Source: JBILCM01 sp044353165
GTDB lineage: Bacteria; Bacillota; Bacilli; Paenibacillales; YIM-B00363
Assembly: GCA_044353165.1 (NCBI GenBank)
Contig: JBILCM010000002.1
Span: forward strand, 1 to 64,000
DNA length: 64,000 bases
Reading direction: 5' to 3'
The notes under the pieces are model-generated. The model made no database searches. It saw only the letters and a list, made by a program, of their open reading frames with translations, and was not told the DNA's origin. Position 1 is the stretch's first letter; the number at the start of each line of letters is the position of its first letter. Positions 34,578-43,054 of this stretch are shown in pieces. Position numbers and translations under genes: made by a program.

Positions 34578-34620
34578 GACACAACGGTTGAGCTTAAGGT
34601 TAACGGCTCAACGATGTGCC
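34578..34620 (-). promoter_or_regulatory. leader stem-loop in rny mRNA
   Basis: GTTGAGC (34587-34593) pairs with GCTCAAC (34606-34612); GACACA/TGTGCC can extend the stem. The hairpin ends about 10 bases from the ribosome site, so it could affect translation or mRNA stability. There is no T run, so a terminator is unlikely. Confidence 0.45.
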
Positions 34621-34721
34621 CTTGTTTAGTTGTGTAATGTTCCATCATCTGTAATTTTCATCTTAAGTTCACATGCAAAAAAAATAACATGTCGGCGAAA
34701 ATTAAACAAATATACAATTCC

Positions 34722-34751
34722 ATTGTATCTTTCATTTATAAAAAATGTCAA
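34722..34751 (-). promoter_or_regulatory. sigma-A promoter of rny
   Basis: On the minus strand, a consensus TTGACA (34746-34751) and TACAAT (34722-34727) with an 18-bp spacer. The leader would be about 160 nt. Confidence 0.7.
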
Positions 34752-34768
34752 GCTATCGAAACAACCGG

Positions 34769-35437
34769 CTATTCCCAATCCATATCTTCAATTCGTATAT
34801 CCATTGTTTGGTTATTTGTTACAACCTGAATCGCTTTACGAACGCTTGAAGCGCAAAATCCCCTTCTTGACAAAAAACCATATAGCTTACGAATGGCTTC
34901 GGTATGTTCGTGTTTACTTGTGAAATGACTCCAACGTTTACTGGCAATCTTGATTGCACTTTGTAATTCTTCCTGTTCATGAATTGAAGCTATAGTTTCC
35001 TTCACCGTGTCGCTTTGTACACCTTTATGGAGCAATTCATGTTGAACCCAGCGTATCCCTTTACCATGAGAATGTATACGTTCGTTAGCTAAGGATTTAC
35101 TGTATTCTACATCATCTAAAAATCCTTGCTGCTTGCATTGGGTGATACAATCTTCAATTATGATTGCATCAACCCCCTTCATTTGCAATCGAGAACGGAC
35201 TTCTCGTTCCGTTCGGGGACGAATGCCCAGCCAAGTGACTACTTTATGATACGCATCTTGCATCACCTGGTCATGTCGAACACAATTGACCTTGCTTGCA
35301 TCGATCCGCATGCCTTTGGATAATTGATACTTCACTAGAACATCTGTATGCACTGAGAATGTGAAGACCTCATCAATAAAGACATCATATTGTTTCTTTT
35401 TTCGATCGTACTCAATCAGCGTTATCAAGCCACCCAT
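34769..35437 (-). CDS. recX: RecA regulator RecX
   Basis: About 222 residues in three-helix repeats: YHKVVTWLGIRPRTEREVRSRL, CKQQGFLDDVEYSKSLANERIHSHGKGIRWVQHELLHKG and the C-terminal RKLYGFLSRRGFCASSVRKAI. RecX caps and limits RecA filaments. ATG 35437 is the preferred start; a GTG four codons upstream, next to AAAAAGG, is also possible. It follows recA with a strong hairpin (35474-35501) between them. In B. subtilis recX lies elsewhere. Confidence 0.9.
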   Translation of the reverse strand: MGGLITLIEYDRKKKQYDVFIDEVFTFSVHTDVLVKYQLSKGMRIDASKVNCVRHDQVMQDAYHKVVTWLGIRPRTEREVRSRLQMKGVDAIIIEDCITQCKQQGFLDDVEYSKSLANERIHSHGKGIRWVQHELLHKGVQSDTVKETIASIHEQEELQSAIKIASKRWSHFTSKHEHTEAIRKLYGFLSRRGFCASSVRKAIQVVTNNQTMDIRIEDMDWE

Positions 35438-35473
35438 GGAGCAATGCACACCTTTTTCTAATTTCTTGCAGAG

Positions 35474-35501
35474 CAGCGGCACCCTAAGAAGGGTGCCGCT
35501 G
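35474..35501 (-). terminator. hairpin between recA and recX (attenuator-like)
   Basis: A perfect 12-bp G+C-rich stem, CAGCGGCACCCT with AGGGTGCCGCTG and a 4-base loop, but no T run. It may partly stop recA transcripts and so lower recX output. Confidence 0.6.
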
Positions 35502-35513
35502 TGCTATTGTTCG

Positions 35514-36560
35514 TCATACATTGTCTTCTTCATCATAGTCTTCGTCAGTGTCATTCGATTGGATAGGTAATCCTGTAGCTACGACGGCGGCTTCTCGGAT
35601 ACGTTTCTCAATCGCTTCAGAAATCGAAGTGTGGTCTTTCAGAAACTGTTTAGCATTCTCTCGACCTTGCCCAAGACGTTCTCCGCTGTATGAAAACCAT
35701 GCACCGCTTTTTTGGACGATTTCCAATTCAGTGCCAATGTCAATAATGCTACCCTCTTTAGAAATGCCTTCTCCGTACATTATATCAATGTCGGCCTGCT
35801 TGAATGGCGGAGCAATTTTATTCTTAACAACCTTGATTCGCGTGCGATTCCCAACCATATCATTACCTTGCTTGATTGTTTCGACACGTCTGACATCCAA
35901 TCTTACGGAAGAGTAAAATTTAAGTGCACGTCCACCGGGCGTTGTTTCGGGGTTCCCGAACATCACGCCTACTTTCTCGCGAAGTTGATTAATGAAAATA
36001 GCGATAGTCTTTGATTTACTAATCGCCCCCGACAGTTTTCGTAACGCCTGAGACATGAGGCGTGCTTGTAAACCGACGTGAGAATCCCCCATCTCTCCCT
36101 CAATCTCGGCCTTCGGTACGAGAGCAGCAACGGAATCAATAACGATAATGTCTACAGCACCGCTTCGTACCAATGCTTCCGCAATTTCTAAAGCTTGTTC
36201 GCCTGTGTCAGGTTGTGATAATAAAAGTTCATCAATGTTAATCCCAAGCTTTGATGCATAAACCGGATCTAGCGCATGCTCAGCATCAATAAATGCTGCT
36301 TGTCCGCCTTTCTTCTGCACTTCTGCAATAGCATGAAGTGCAACCGTGGTTTTCCCGGAGGATTCAGGGCCATAAATTTCGATGATTCGACCCCTCGGAA
36401 ATCCGCCCACACCTAGCGCAATGTCGAGTGCAAGTGAACCGCTCGACACGGTCTCAACTTGAAGTTGCGCATTTTCCCCCATTTTCATGATGGAACCTTT
36501 GCCGAATTGCTTCTCAATCTGGCGAAGAGCCATCTCCAGTGCCACACGACGATCGCTCAT
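35514..36560 (-). CDS. recA: recombinase RecA
   Basis: 348 residues: ALRQIEKQFGKGSIMKMG, Walker A GPESSGKTT, Walker B IIVIDSVAAL, loop L2 region NQLREKVGVMFGNPETTPGG. It drives homologous recombination and LexA self-cleavage. ATG 36560 follows AAGGAAG; a longer frame at 36635 lacks a site. The acidic tail (TDEDYDEEDNV) is typical. A LexA box lies 69-82 bases upstream, and a terminator separates recA from cinA. Confidence 0.97.
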   Translation of the reverse strand: MSDRRVALEMALRQIEKQFGKGSIMKMGENAQLQVETVSSGSLALDIALGVGGFPRGRIIEIYGPESSGKTTVALHAIAEVQKKGGQAAFIDAEHALDPVYASKLGINIDELLLSQPDTGEQALEIAEALVRSGAVDIIVIDSVAALVPKAEIEGEMGDSHVGLQARLMSQALRKLSGAISKSKTIAIFINQLREKVGVMFGNPETTPGGRALKFYSSVRLDVRRVETIKQGNDMVGNRTRIKVVKNKIAPPFKQADIDIMYGEGISKEGSIIDIGTELEIVQKSGAWFSYSGERLGQGRENAKQFLKDHTSISEAIEKRIREAAVVATGLPIQSNDTDEDYDEEDNV

Positions 36561-36628
36561 GGAACCACTTCCTTTTCTCAGATAATTACATGATACCTTC
36601 TTTTTGACGGATTGCCAATCCTTTTTTT

Positions 36629-36642
36629 CGAACATACATTCG
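36629..36642 (-). promoter_or_regulatory. LexA (DinR) box of recA
   Basis: CGAATGTATGTTCG on the minus strand matches the Bacillus SOS consensus CGAACRNRYGTTCG except at one position. It sits in the recA promoter region. Confidence 0.8.
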
Positions 36643-36660
36643 ATAATGTTCTATGTATCG

Positions 36661-36698
36661 AGAAAACAAAAAACCGTAGCAAATAAATTTGCTACGGT
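36661..36698 (-). terminator. intrinsic terminator after cinA
   Basis: A 12-bp perfect stem ACCGTAGCAAAT with ATTTGCTACGGT and a 2-base loop, followed on the minus strand by TTTTTTGTTTT. Confidence 0.88.
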
Positions 36699-36749
36699 GC
36701 TTCCGTTAAATATATGGTACAACAACGGTCTAATAATGACAAGATAAGA

Positions 36750-37994
36750 TTACCGAATTCGCCGCCAAAGCTGATAAAACCCTGTACGACAAGCACGCAA
36801 TTTGATCATTTCACGACTTCCTGATAGTTGAAGTGTTTCAACTATCGTCGGCTGATTTCTCCCAGAAATTCCAATATAGATCAATCCGGGTGGCTTACCC
36901 TCTGCTGCATCAGGACCTGCTACACCTGTAAAAGAAATCCCATAATCCGTGTGAAGGACATCCATCGCACGTTCAGCCATCATTGCCGCGACTTCAGGAC
37001 TGATTGCACCCGGAGCATCTGGACCTTCGAGCAATTCAAGCGGAATACCCAGTTGCACGTGCTTTGCTCTATTCGTATAACAACAAAACCCGCCAGCAAA
37101 AATTGCTGAACTTCCAGTATGTGAGGTAATCATATTTGAGAATAATCCACCTGTACAGCTTTCAGCTGTCGCTAATGTGATTTCTTTTTGTTTAAACAAC
37201 TGGACAATCACTTGGTCTAAACTTACATCTTCTTCTGCATAAAGGTGACTTCCAACACGATTGCGAATTTCTGCTTCTGTAGCTGCCATTCGCTCCATCG
37301 CTTCTAATTCATTCGATGCTCGCGTTGTCAGTCGGATCATGACTTCTCCTTCTTTCGCATAAGGAGCAATGGTTGGATCCGCTTGGGACGAAATTAGATC
37401 AAGCAGCGCATATTCAAGGCTCGATTCACCAATACCGGCAAACTTTAACGATTTCGAATAAAGCGGTCGTTTCTCTCCAAGAGACTGGCGAAGCCAAGGT
37501 TTTGCGTAGCGGTCAAACATGACCGTTAATTCTTTCGGAGGTCCCGGCAATAAAATGTAGCATTTCTCTGCACATCTGATGGCCGTGCCAACAGCCATAC
37601 CCGTATCGTTGGGTAAAGGATCGGCTCCAACCAACGTGAGCGCCTGTCTGCGGTTACTTTCGACCATCGTAATATTGCGTGATACAAAAAAATGCTCAAT
37701 TTTCATCAAAGATTGTTGATCCATCATAAGCTCAACACCAAGATGATTCGCAAGCGCATCACGTGTGAGATCGTCCAAAGTAGGCCCTAACCCGCCTGTA
37801 CATATAATAATATTTGCGCGTTCAGATGCGATGCGCAACGCTTCACAAATACGGTCAACATTATCTCCAACAACCGTCTGGAAATATACGTCTATGCCGA
37901 TAGCTGCACACTGTTCAGATAAATACCTTGCATTTGTATTGACGATTTGGCCGAGAAGCAACTCGGTTCCGACTGCTATAATTTCAGCTTTCAT
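36750..37994 (-). CDS. cinA: CinA, competence/damage-inducible protein (NMN amidohydrolase domain)
   Basis: 414 residues: an N-terminal MoeA-like domain (AEIIAVGTELLLGQIVNTNA; TGGLGPTLDDLTRD) and a C-terminal CinA domain (ATAESCTGGLFSNMITSHTGSS; GVAGPDAAEGKPPGLIYIG) that deamidates nicotinamide mononucleotide. It lies upstream of recA as in many Firmicutes. ATG 37994 matches homologues; GTG codons at 38015 and 38006 are in frame and closer to AGGGGTG, so the start is not certain. Confidence 0.92.
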   Translation of the reverse strand: MKAEIIAVGTELLLGQIVNTNARYLSEQCAAIGIDVYFQTVVGDNVDRICEALRIASERANIIICTGGLGPTLDDLTRDALANHLGVELMMDQQSLMKIEHFFVSRNITMVESNRRQALTLVGADPLPNDTGMAVGTAIRCAEKCYILLPGPPKELTVMFDRYAKPWLRQSLGEKRPLYSKSLKFAGIGESSLEYALLDLISSQADPTIAPYAKEGEVMIRLTTRASNELEAMERMAATEAEIRNRVGSHLYAEEDVSLDQVIVQLFKQKEITLATAESCTGGLFSNMITSHTGSSAIFAGGFCCYTNRAKHVQLGIPLELLEGPDAPGAISPEVAAMMAERAMDVLHTDYGISFTGVAGPDAAEGKPPGLIYIGISGRNQPTIVETLQLSGSREMIKLRACRTGFYQLWRRIR

Positions 37995-38028
37995 TCCTAA
38001 TAACACCCCTAGCACGGCAATAAAATGT

Positions 38029-38607
38029 TTATTTCATCTGTTCGATCACGTTCTTATTTTTAATAAAATAGTCTACCCCGGAATATATCGTAATCGCCGC
38101 AGCGGCCCAACTGGAGATGATGTCAAAAGGAATACCTATGAAATAAAACGGAAAGTTATTCAGAAGAAGAGCAATAATCATCGTGATTTGAATTCCCGTC
38201 TTCCATTTACCCCAAGCGCTGGCCGCAACTACTTTGCCTTCTAGCAAGGCGACTTGGCGTAGTCCTGTAATTGCAAATTCACGAGAAATGATAAATATGG
38301 CAATCCACGCATCCAATTTCTGCATCTCGACAAGCGATATTAACACTGCAGCAACAAGTAACTTATCAGCGAGCGGGTCTAACAGTTTGCCAAGGTTTGT
38401 AACCATTTTGCGCGAACGCGCAATATAGCCATCAAGCCCATCAGTACTTGCGGCAACAATGAAAATAATCGTAGCGATCAGTTGATTGTACGTAATCGAA
38501 AATCCAGCAAAGTGCAATTCAGGCAAGTTAATTTTGGCCAAAAGAAAAAACATAATAATCGGAACAAGAAAAATACGCGCTAATGTAATCCTATTGGCTA
38601 AGTTCAT
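38029..38607 (-). CDS. pgsA: CDP-diacylglycerol-glycerol-3-phosphate 3-phosphatidyltransferase
   Basis: 192 residues with about four to five membrane segments. The CDP-alcohol phosphotransferase motif is in DGLDGYIARSRKMVTNLGKL followed by LDPLADK. It makes phosphatidylglycerol phosphate, the committed step to phosphatidylglycerol. Its ATG overlaps the rimO stop (ATGA, 38604-38607), so translation is coupled. Confidence 0.95.
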   Translation of the reverse strand: MNLANRITLARIFLVPIIMFFLLAKINLPELHFAGFSITYNQLIATIIFIVAASTDGLDGYIARSRKMVTNLGKLLDPLADKLLVAAVLISLVEMQKLDAWIAIFIISREFAITGLRQVALLEGKVVAASAWGKWKTGIQITMIIALLLNNFPFYFIGIPFDIISSWAAAAITIYSGVDYFIKNKNVIEQMK

Positions 38608-39935
38608 GAAGTAACACCTACACCTGTTAAATCAAAATCCAAAGAATGTGTAATTCTTACCGGGTGTATCTGTCCAATATCCGGCTTGCATCCCGACACA
38701 TATACTTCCCCATCAATTTCTGGAGCATCATATTGCGATCTCCCAATATAAACATCATTGCGGCCGTCATACCTCTCAATTAACACGTGGATTGTCTGAC
38801 CTATAAAGCGCCCATTAATCTCCTTTGATATTTCGCGTTGAATCTCCATTAACTGAGAGGCTCGTTCTTCCTTTATGTCCTCAGGCACTTGATTCGGCAA
38901 CCGTGCCGCGGGAGTATCTTCTTCTTGAGAATACGCGAAAACACCTAAGCGATCAAATTTGATATCCCGCACAAATTGCATCAGATTCTGAAAATCTTGC
39001 TCCGTCTCGCCGGGAAACCCTACGATCATCGATGTGCGGAGTACGACGTTCGGAATACGTTGCCGGATCTTATCTACGAGCTCTCGAACATCACGCTGTC
39101 GACCGGGACGCCGCATCAGCTTGAGAATACGATCTTCAGAATGTTGCAATGGCATATCAATATATTTGCATATTTTGGGATTTGACGCCATCATATCAAT
39201 CAATTCATCTGTAAAAAAACCCGGGTATGCATAATGCAGGCGCACCCATTCAATTCCCTCAACTTGCGCAACGCGTTGCAACAACGTGGGTAACATGAAT
39301 GTTTGATACAGGTCTGTGCCATAATTCGTTGAATCTTGTGCAATTAACGAAATTTCTTTGACTCCTTGTTTCGCAAGCAAATCTACTTCAGCTAAGATGG
39401 ATTCCATGCTCCGGCTCCGGAATGCACCGCGCATCAATGGAATTGAACAAAAAGTACAGGCATTGTCGCAGCCTTCTGCAATTTTCACGTAAGCGGTGTA
39501 GCGTGGTGTGGTCACCTTGCGTGGAAGAGCTTGCTCGTAATTGAATACAGGGTTCCCAACCATAACAGGTTTCTTCCCTCGCAGCGCGGCCTCTACAATG
39601 TCATTGATTTTGTCAAAATCACCTGTGCCAACAATGCCGTCGATCTCTGGCATTTCTTCCATTAATTGTTCCTTATAGCGTTGTGTCAGGCAACCAGAAA
39701 CAATCAGTGCTTTAAGTGAACCTGTATGCTTTAGTTCTGCCATTTCAAGAATGGTGTTCACAGATTGTTCTTTCGCTGCATCAATAAACCCACATGTATT
39801 CACAATGATGACAGTGGCCTCTTCGAGATGCTCTACAAGCTGATAACCGCGTTGTGAAACGAGTCCCGACATAATTTCAGAATCTACAAGGTTTTTCTCA
39901 CAGCCGAGCGTTACCATTTTAATTTTTTCGGTCAT
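38604..39935 (-). CDS. rimO: ribosomal protein S12 methylthiotransferase RimO
   Basis: 443 residues: UPF0004 Cys in TLGCEKNLVDSE, NTCGFIDAAKEQS and VSGCLTQRY; the radical-SAM motif CDNACTFCSIP; a C-terminal TRAM domain. GFIDAAKEQS marks RimO rather than MiaB. It adds a methylthio group to an Asp of S12. GGAGGACATTAAGC precedes the ATG. With miaB, the window encodes both methylthiotransferases. Confidence 0.95.
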   Translation of the reverse strand: MTEKIKMVTLGCEKNLVDSEIMSGLVSQRGYQLVEHLEEATVIIVNTCGFIDAAKEQSVNTILEMAELKHTGSLKALIVSGCLTQRYKEQLMEEMPEIDGIVGTGDFDKINDIVEAALRGKKPVMVGNPVFNYEQALPRKVTTPRYTAYVKIAEGCDNACTFCSIPLMRGAFRSRSMESILAEVDLLAKQGVKEISLIAQDSTNYGTDLYQTFMLPTLLQRVAQVEGIEWVRLHYAYPGFFTDELIDMMASNPKICKYIDMPLQHSEDRILKLMRRPGRQRDVRELVDKIRQRIPNVVLRTSMIVGFPGETEQDFQNLMQFVRDIKFDRLGVFAYSQEEDTPAARLPNQVPEDIKEERASQLMEIQREISKEINGRFIGQTIHVLIERYDGRNDVYIGRSQYDAPEIDGEVYVSGCKPDIGQIHPVRITHSLDFDLTGVGVTS

Positions 39936-40007
39936 GCTTAATGTCCTCCAATTTCAAACCAAATACCATTCTGTCCAAGTTATTATAATATAGGTGACAA
40001 TATATGA

Positions 40008-40499
40008 CTATCGCATATTCACAAATTGCAACTCCAGAGGCAAATCAGCCGAACGTAATAAAGCGATGACGGATTGCAAATCATCTTTACTTTTTCCTAC
40101 AACCCGAATTTGGTCTGCTTGAATTTGAGACTTCACTTTTAATTTTGAATCCCGAATTAAAATATTGATTTTCTTGGCTTCGTCCTGGCCAATCCCTTGC
40201 TTTAGCTTCACATGTTGCCGAACAGAACCTCCGGAAGCAGGTTCAAGTTTGCCGAACTCCATATTTTTTATCGAAATTCCTCTTTTGGACATCTTACTCT
40301 GCAAAATATCAATAACACTCTTCATTTTGTATTCATCGTCAGAGACAATGACTAGCACTTCTTTCTCTATTGTCACTGAGCTTTTGCTGCCTTTGAAATC
40401 AAACCGATTTTCAATTTCTTTCATGGTTTGTGACACAGCGTTGGATAATTCTTGCATGTCAACTTTGGAGACAACATCAAACGAATATTCTGTACTCAT
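40008..40499 (-). CDS. YajQ family nucleotide-binding protein
   Basis: 163 residues: EYSFDVVSKVDMQELSNAVSQ, IENRFDFKGSKSSV, GISIKNMEFGKLEPASGG and the C-terminal GKSKDDLQSVIALLRS. YajQ proteins bind nucleotides or RNA, and in some Proteobacteria cyclic di-GMP. ATG 40499 has GAAGGAG 8 bases upstream; a longer start at 40523 precedes that site. Confidence 0.93.
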   Translation of the reverse strand: MSTEYSFDVVSKVDMQELSNAVSQTMKEIENRFDFKGSKSSVTIEKEVLVIVSDDEYKMKSVIDILQSKMSKRGISIKNMEFGKLEPASGGSVRQHVKLKQGIGQDEAKKINILIRDSKLKVKSQIQADQIRVVGKSKDDLQSVIALLRSADLPLELQFVNMR

Positions 40500-40575
40500 C
40501 AAGATTACTCCTTCTACAGCCATTAGTTCTTAAGTTGTAGTATAACAAGAACGATTCCAAAATGCCAAAGACACC

Positions 40576-40605
40576 AAAAAGGCACTCGCTGTGTAAGCGA
40601 ATGCC
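40576..40605 (-). terminator. intrinsic terminator after the 54-residue gene
   Basis: GGCACTCGCT pairs with AGCGAATGCC with one mismatch; on the minus strand TTTTT follows. This supports the small upstream gene as a real transcription unit. Confidence 0.75.
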
Positions 40606-40632
40606 CGTTTGTTTCAACGTTCGAACATATTC

Positions 40633-40797
40633 TTATGTTCGGGTACGCGTTGTATCGCGGAACATGTCCAAAATCCCGAGTACGATGTGAGCCAAACCAA
40701 AACCAAAAATACCGTAACCCCAAGCGTCAGGCGTTAAATACCAGCCTAACAAACTGACAACAACACCTAGACCTGTGACAATCCAACTGATGGCCAT
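40633..40797 (-). CDS. small membrane protein, 54 residues
   Basis: An ATG at 40797 preceded by GTGAGGGAAATCCG opens a 54-residue frame. It has one hydrophobic helix (SWIVTGLGVVVSLLGWYL), a loop (TPDAWGYG), a second helix (IFGFGLAHIVLGILDMF) and a basic C-terminus (RDTTRTRT), so a two-span helical hairpin is likely. A terminator follows 28 bases after the stop. It lies between the ymfM/rodZ-like gene and the yajQ-family gene. No known family is recognised; function unknown. Confidence 0.75.
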   Translation of the reverse strand: MAISWIVTGLGVVVSLLGWYLTPDAWGYGIFGFGLAHIVLGILDMFRDTTRTRT

Positions 40798-40873
40798 CGG
40801 ATTTCCCTCACTTTGTATGAAATCTTACACCTATACTCCAGTTAGGTTACCCAATACGCATCACAATATTCCC

Positions 40874-41785
40874 TTATGGATTGACTCGATCAATTTGAAT
40901 TTTACGGGGGTTGGGTTCGATCCCCATGTCTATCGGCACTCCGTTGACAACGAGTTCTAGAGCGTTAGCTCGACCGACATTCATAAACACATTATGATCA
41001 TACGTTTGAAGTAAAGCATCATTCTGTACCAATCGACCTTGAAACAAAAAGTCATTTTTCTTATTCGCATCACTAATTCCGACCCAAACTTCTTTACCCG
41101 TCACTTTCAAGTCAAGAACGACTTGGTCTGCATTGCGAACTTCATAACGTTCAATTTGTTGATTGCCCACCTTCATCGTTTCAGCGAAAGTTACAGTCGC
41201 TGTCATCCCCGAAATCGGTGGTGTTGGGGGTTCTGGCGAAGGTGTCGTTTGATTAAGTTCCAGAATATTGGTGTTACCGTTAGAATTTGAGGTGGCATCT
41301 AATCCTGTGTCTAATGATTTCTCAACGGATGGTTCCACAGTTATGCGTTGCTCTGTTAACGGTGGATTCTCAACAATACGTTCGTCACTAAGAACTCCAT
41401 TCGAACTCACATAATAATAGATAACACCAAAAATAAGCACCGGGAATGCAATCAATAACAGCAAGGAAGCCCACTTTCCAGCACGATCAGGCGAATTATA
41501 GTTTCTCTGGCGGCGCTTTGGGTTTAGTTCGGGTATAGGATCAAGATCAACCGTGGGTATCGAGTGCGCATACAAACGAAAAACTTCATCTGGATCCAAA
41601 CCGACGGCTTCAGCAAACTGCTTTATAAAAGCGCGAACATAAAAATTGCCAGGTAAAACTTCGTATTTTCCTTGTTCGATAGCATCTAAATATCTTTTGC
41701 GAATCTTTGTTAATTCCTGCAACTGGTCTAAAGTGATCTCTTTTTCTGTTCTTGCTTTTCGAAGCAAGTGCCCAAGGTCAGACAC
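40874..41785 (-). CDS. ymfM: RodZ-like helix-turn-helix membrane protein (YmfM)
   Basis: 303 residues: a cytosolic HTH domain (LGHLLRKARTEKEITLDQLQEL), one membrane span near residues 105-127 (WASLLLLIAFPVLIFGVIYY), a Pro/Ser/Thr-rich linker and a C-terminal DUF4115 domain (GKEVWVGISDANKK; LELVVNGVPIDMG). RodZ links MreB to the wall machinery; the Bacillus protein also affects cell shape. GTG start at 41785 with a G-rich ribosome site. It follows ymfK, as in B. subtilis. Confidence 0.88.
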   Translation of the reverse strand: MSDLGHLLRKARTEKEITLDQLQELTKIRKRYLDAIEQGKYEVLPGNFYVRAFIKQFAEAVGLDPDEVFRLYAHSIPTVDLDPIPELNPKRRQRNYNSPDRAGKWASLLLLIAFPVLIFGVIYYYVSSNGVLSDERIVENPPLTEQRITVEPSVEKSLDTGLDATSNSNGNTNILELNQTTPSPEPPTPPISGMTATVTFAETMKVGNQQIERYEVRNADQVVLDLKVTGKEVWVGISDANKKNDFLFQGRLVQNDALLQTYDHNVFMNVGRANALELVVNGVPIDMGIEPNPRKIQIDRVNP

Positions 41786-41806
41786 ACACTTCCCCCCCTC
41801 ATTGAA

Positions 41807-42571
41807 TTAATAACCCCCGTATTCCCCTGTGAATGATTCATACGATATTTCTTCATCGGGCGAATTGCGCAATTCAATAATGTAGTCGAAACTTTGATAA
41901 TCAAAGCCCGATTCACGCACAAAAATATCTGGGTGCTCTATAACTTTCGTGGACGGCAGAGCCATAATTTCTTGTATAAGTGAATAATGCTTTTCATTGG
42001 AACGAATTGTACTTACAATACCATCAATAATAAACACATTGTTCGGATTATATTCATCTTCAGATAATTGACTCCGAACCGTCTGTCTTAACAGTGTGGA
42101 TGAAACGAACGTCCATCGTTTGTTTGCACATACACTCCCTGCAATGATGGATTCTGTCTTCCCTACACGAGGCATACCACGAAGGCCAATGACTTGATTT
42201 CCTTCACGCTTAAATACTTCACCGAGAAAATCGACCAGCAACCCGAGTTCATCACGAGTAAACCGGAACGTTTTTCGATCATCCGAATCCCTTTCAATAT
42301 AACGGCCATGACGAACAGCCAGAATGTCAACAAGCTTCGGGGCGCGAAGTGCGGTTACCGTTATGTTATCCACTTTCTTCAACATTTTACCGAGTAACTC
42401 AATTTTTTCGTCATCATCCGTTTGGATAAGCAATCCTCGAGCCTTATCTTCAACACCATTAATGGTGATGATATTTATTTCCAACATACCCATTAAAGAT
42501 GCAATATCTCCTAGCAGGCCCGGACGATTTTTGTGAATTTTATATTCCATATACCACTGTTTCAATTCCAA
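41807..42571 (-). CDS. ymfK: YmfK family protein (DUF3388)
   Basis: About 254 residues. The N-terminal part is an ACT-like domain (YKIHKNRPGLLGDIASLMGM), the C-terminal part has a P-loop-like GMPRVGKTES and FIIDGIVSTIRSNEKHYSLIQ. Function unknown. The TTG at 42571 is chosen: GGAG lies 7 bases upstream and the start (ELKQWYMEYKI) resembles B. subtilis YmfK; another TTG at 42589 lies before the ribosome site. Confidence 0.85.
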   Translation of the reverse strand: MELKQWYMEYKIHKNRPGLLGDIASLMGMLEINIITINGVEDKARGLLIQTDDDEKIELLGKMLKKVDNITVTALRAPKLVDILAVRHGRYIERDSDDRKTFRFTRDELGLLVDFLGEVFKREGNQVIGLRGMPRVGKTESIIAGSVCANKRWTFVSSTLLRQTVRSQLSEDEYNPNNVFIIDGIVSTIRSNEKHYSLIQEIMALPSTKVIEHPDIFVRESGFDYQSFDYIIELRNSPDEEISYESFTGEYGGY

Positions 42572-42663
42572 ACTCGCCACTCCGTCCAAACAAATAGGTG
42601 TATAAATCTTACAAAATATATTCTACACATTTCAGTGTATTCCTGCATTTTTTGCAAAAATCC

Positions 42664-42722
42664 AAAGAAAAGCCCCAAAATTGCGCGATCCTGTAAGGAT
42701 CAGATGCAATTCTGAGGCTTTG
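42664..42722 (-). terminator. intrinsic terminator after ymfJ
   Basis: A long stem, AAAGCCTCAGAATTGC with GCAATTTTGGGGCTTT, capped by GATCC/GGATC; T-rich sequence follows on the minus strand. Confidence 0.85.
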
Positions 42723-42738
42723 TTACCGACAAAGATAA

Positions 42739-42984
42739 TTAATCGACCAACTTTATCATGATTTTGGCCATAACCTGTTTCTCTTGCTCATCACAAACAG
42801 ACCACAACTCTTTGAGTACACGTTCCTCATCATTCTTTGGATCTACCTTAAGTGCCAAGAAATTGCCGATTTCTGTTGCCAAACGTTGTATTGTCGCATC
42901 GTTTATCCCAGCGTTGCGCGCATTTTGCACACGCTCTCCCAAAAATTGTTTCCACTTATCATATGTGCTTAATACAGAAGCCAT
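42739..42984 (-). CDS. ymfJ: DUF3243 protein (YmfJ)
   Basis: 81 residues, helical and charged: YDKWKQFLGERVQNARNAGI, LATEIGNFLALKVDPKNDEERVLKELW. It belongs to the small DUF3243 family of Bacillales with unknown function, cytosolic. GGAGGCGAG precedes the ATG. It follows ymfI as in B. subtilis. Confidence 0.9.
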   Translation of the reverse strand: MASVLSTYDKWKQFLGERVQNARNAGINDATIQRLATEIGNFLALKVDPKNDEERVLKELWSVCDEQEKQVMAKIMIKLVD

Positions 42985-43054
42985 CTCTTCTCGCCTCCAA
43001 GGGAATGATTGTCTTCTCCCTTAGAATGATCGAATGTCGGCAAAAATATGCATG

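Noticed and set aside
36561..36628. Exact recA -35/-10 elements
   Set aside because: Possible hexamers near the LexA box match the consensus at too few positions to annotate.
40523..40723. 66-residue minus-strand frame overlapping the small membrane protein
   Set aside because: It runs through the terminator hairpin and has no ribosome site; the 54-residue frame in another phase has better gene signals.
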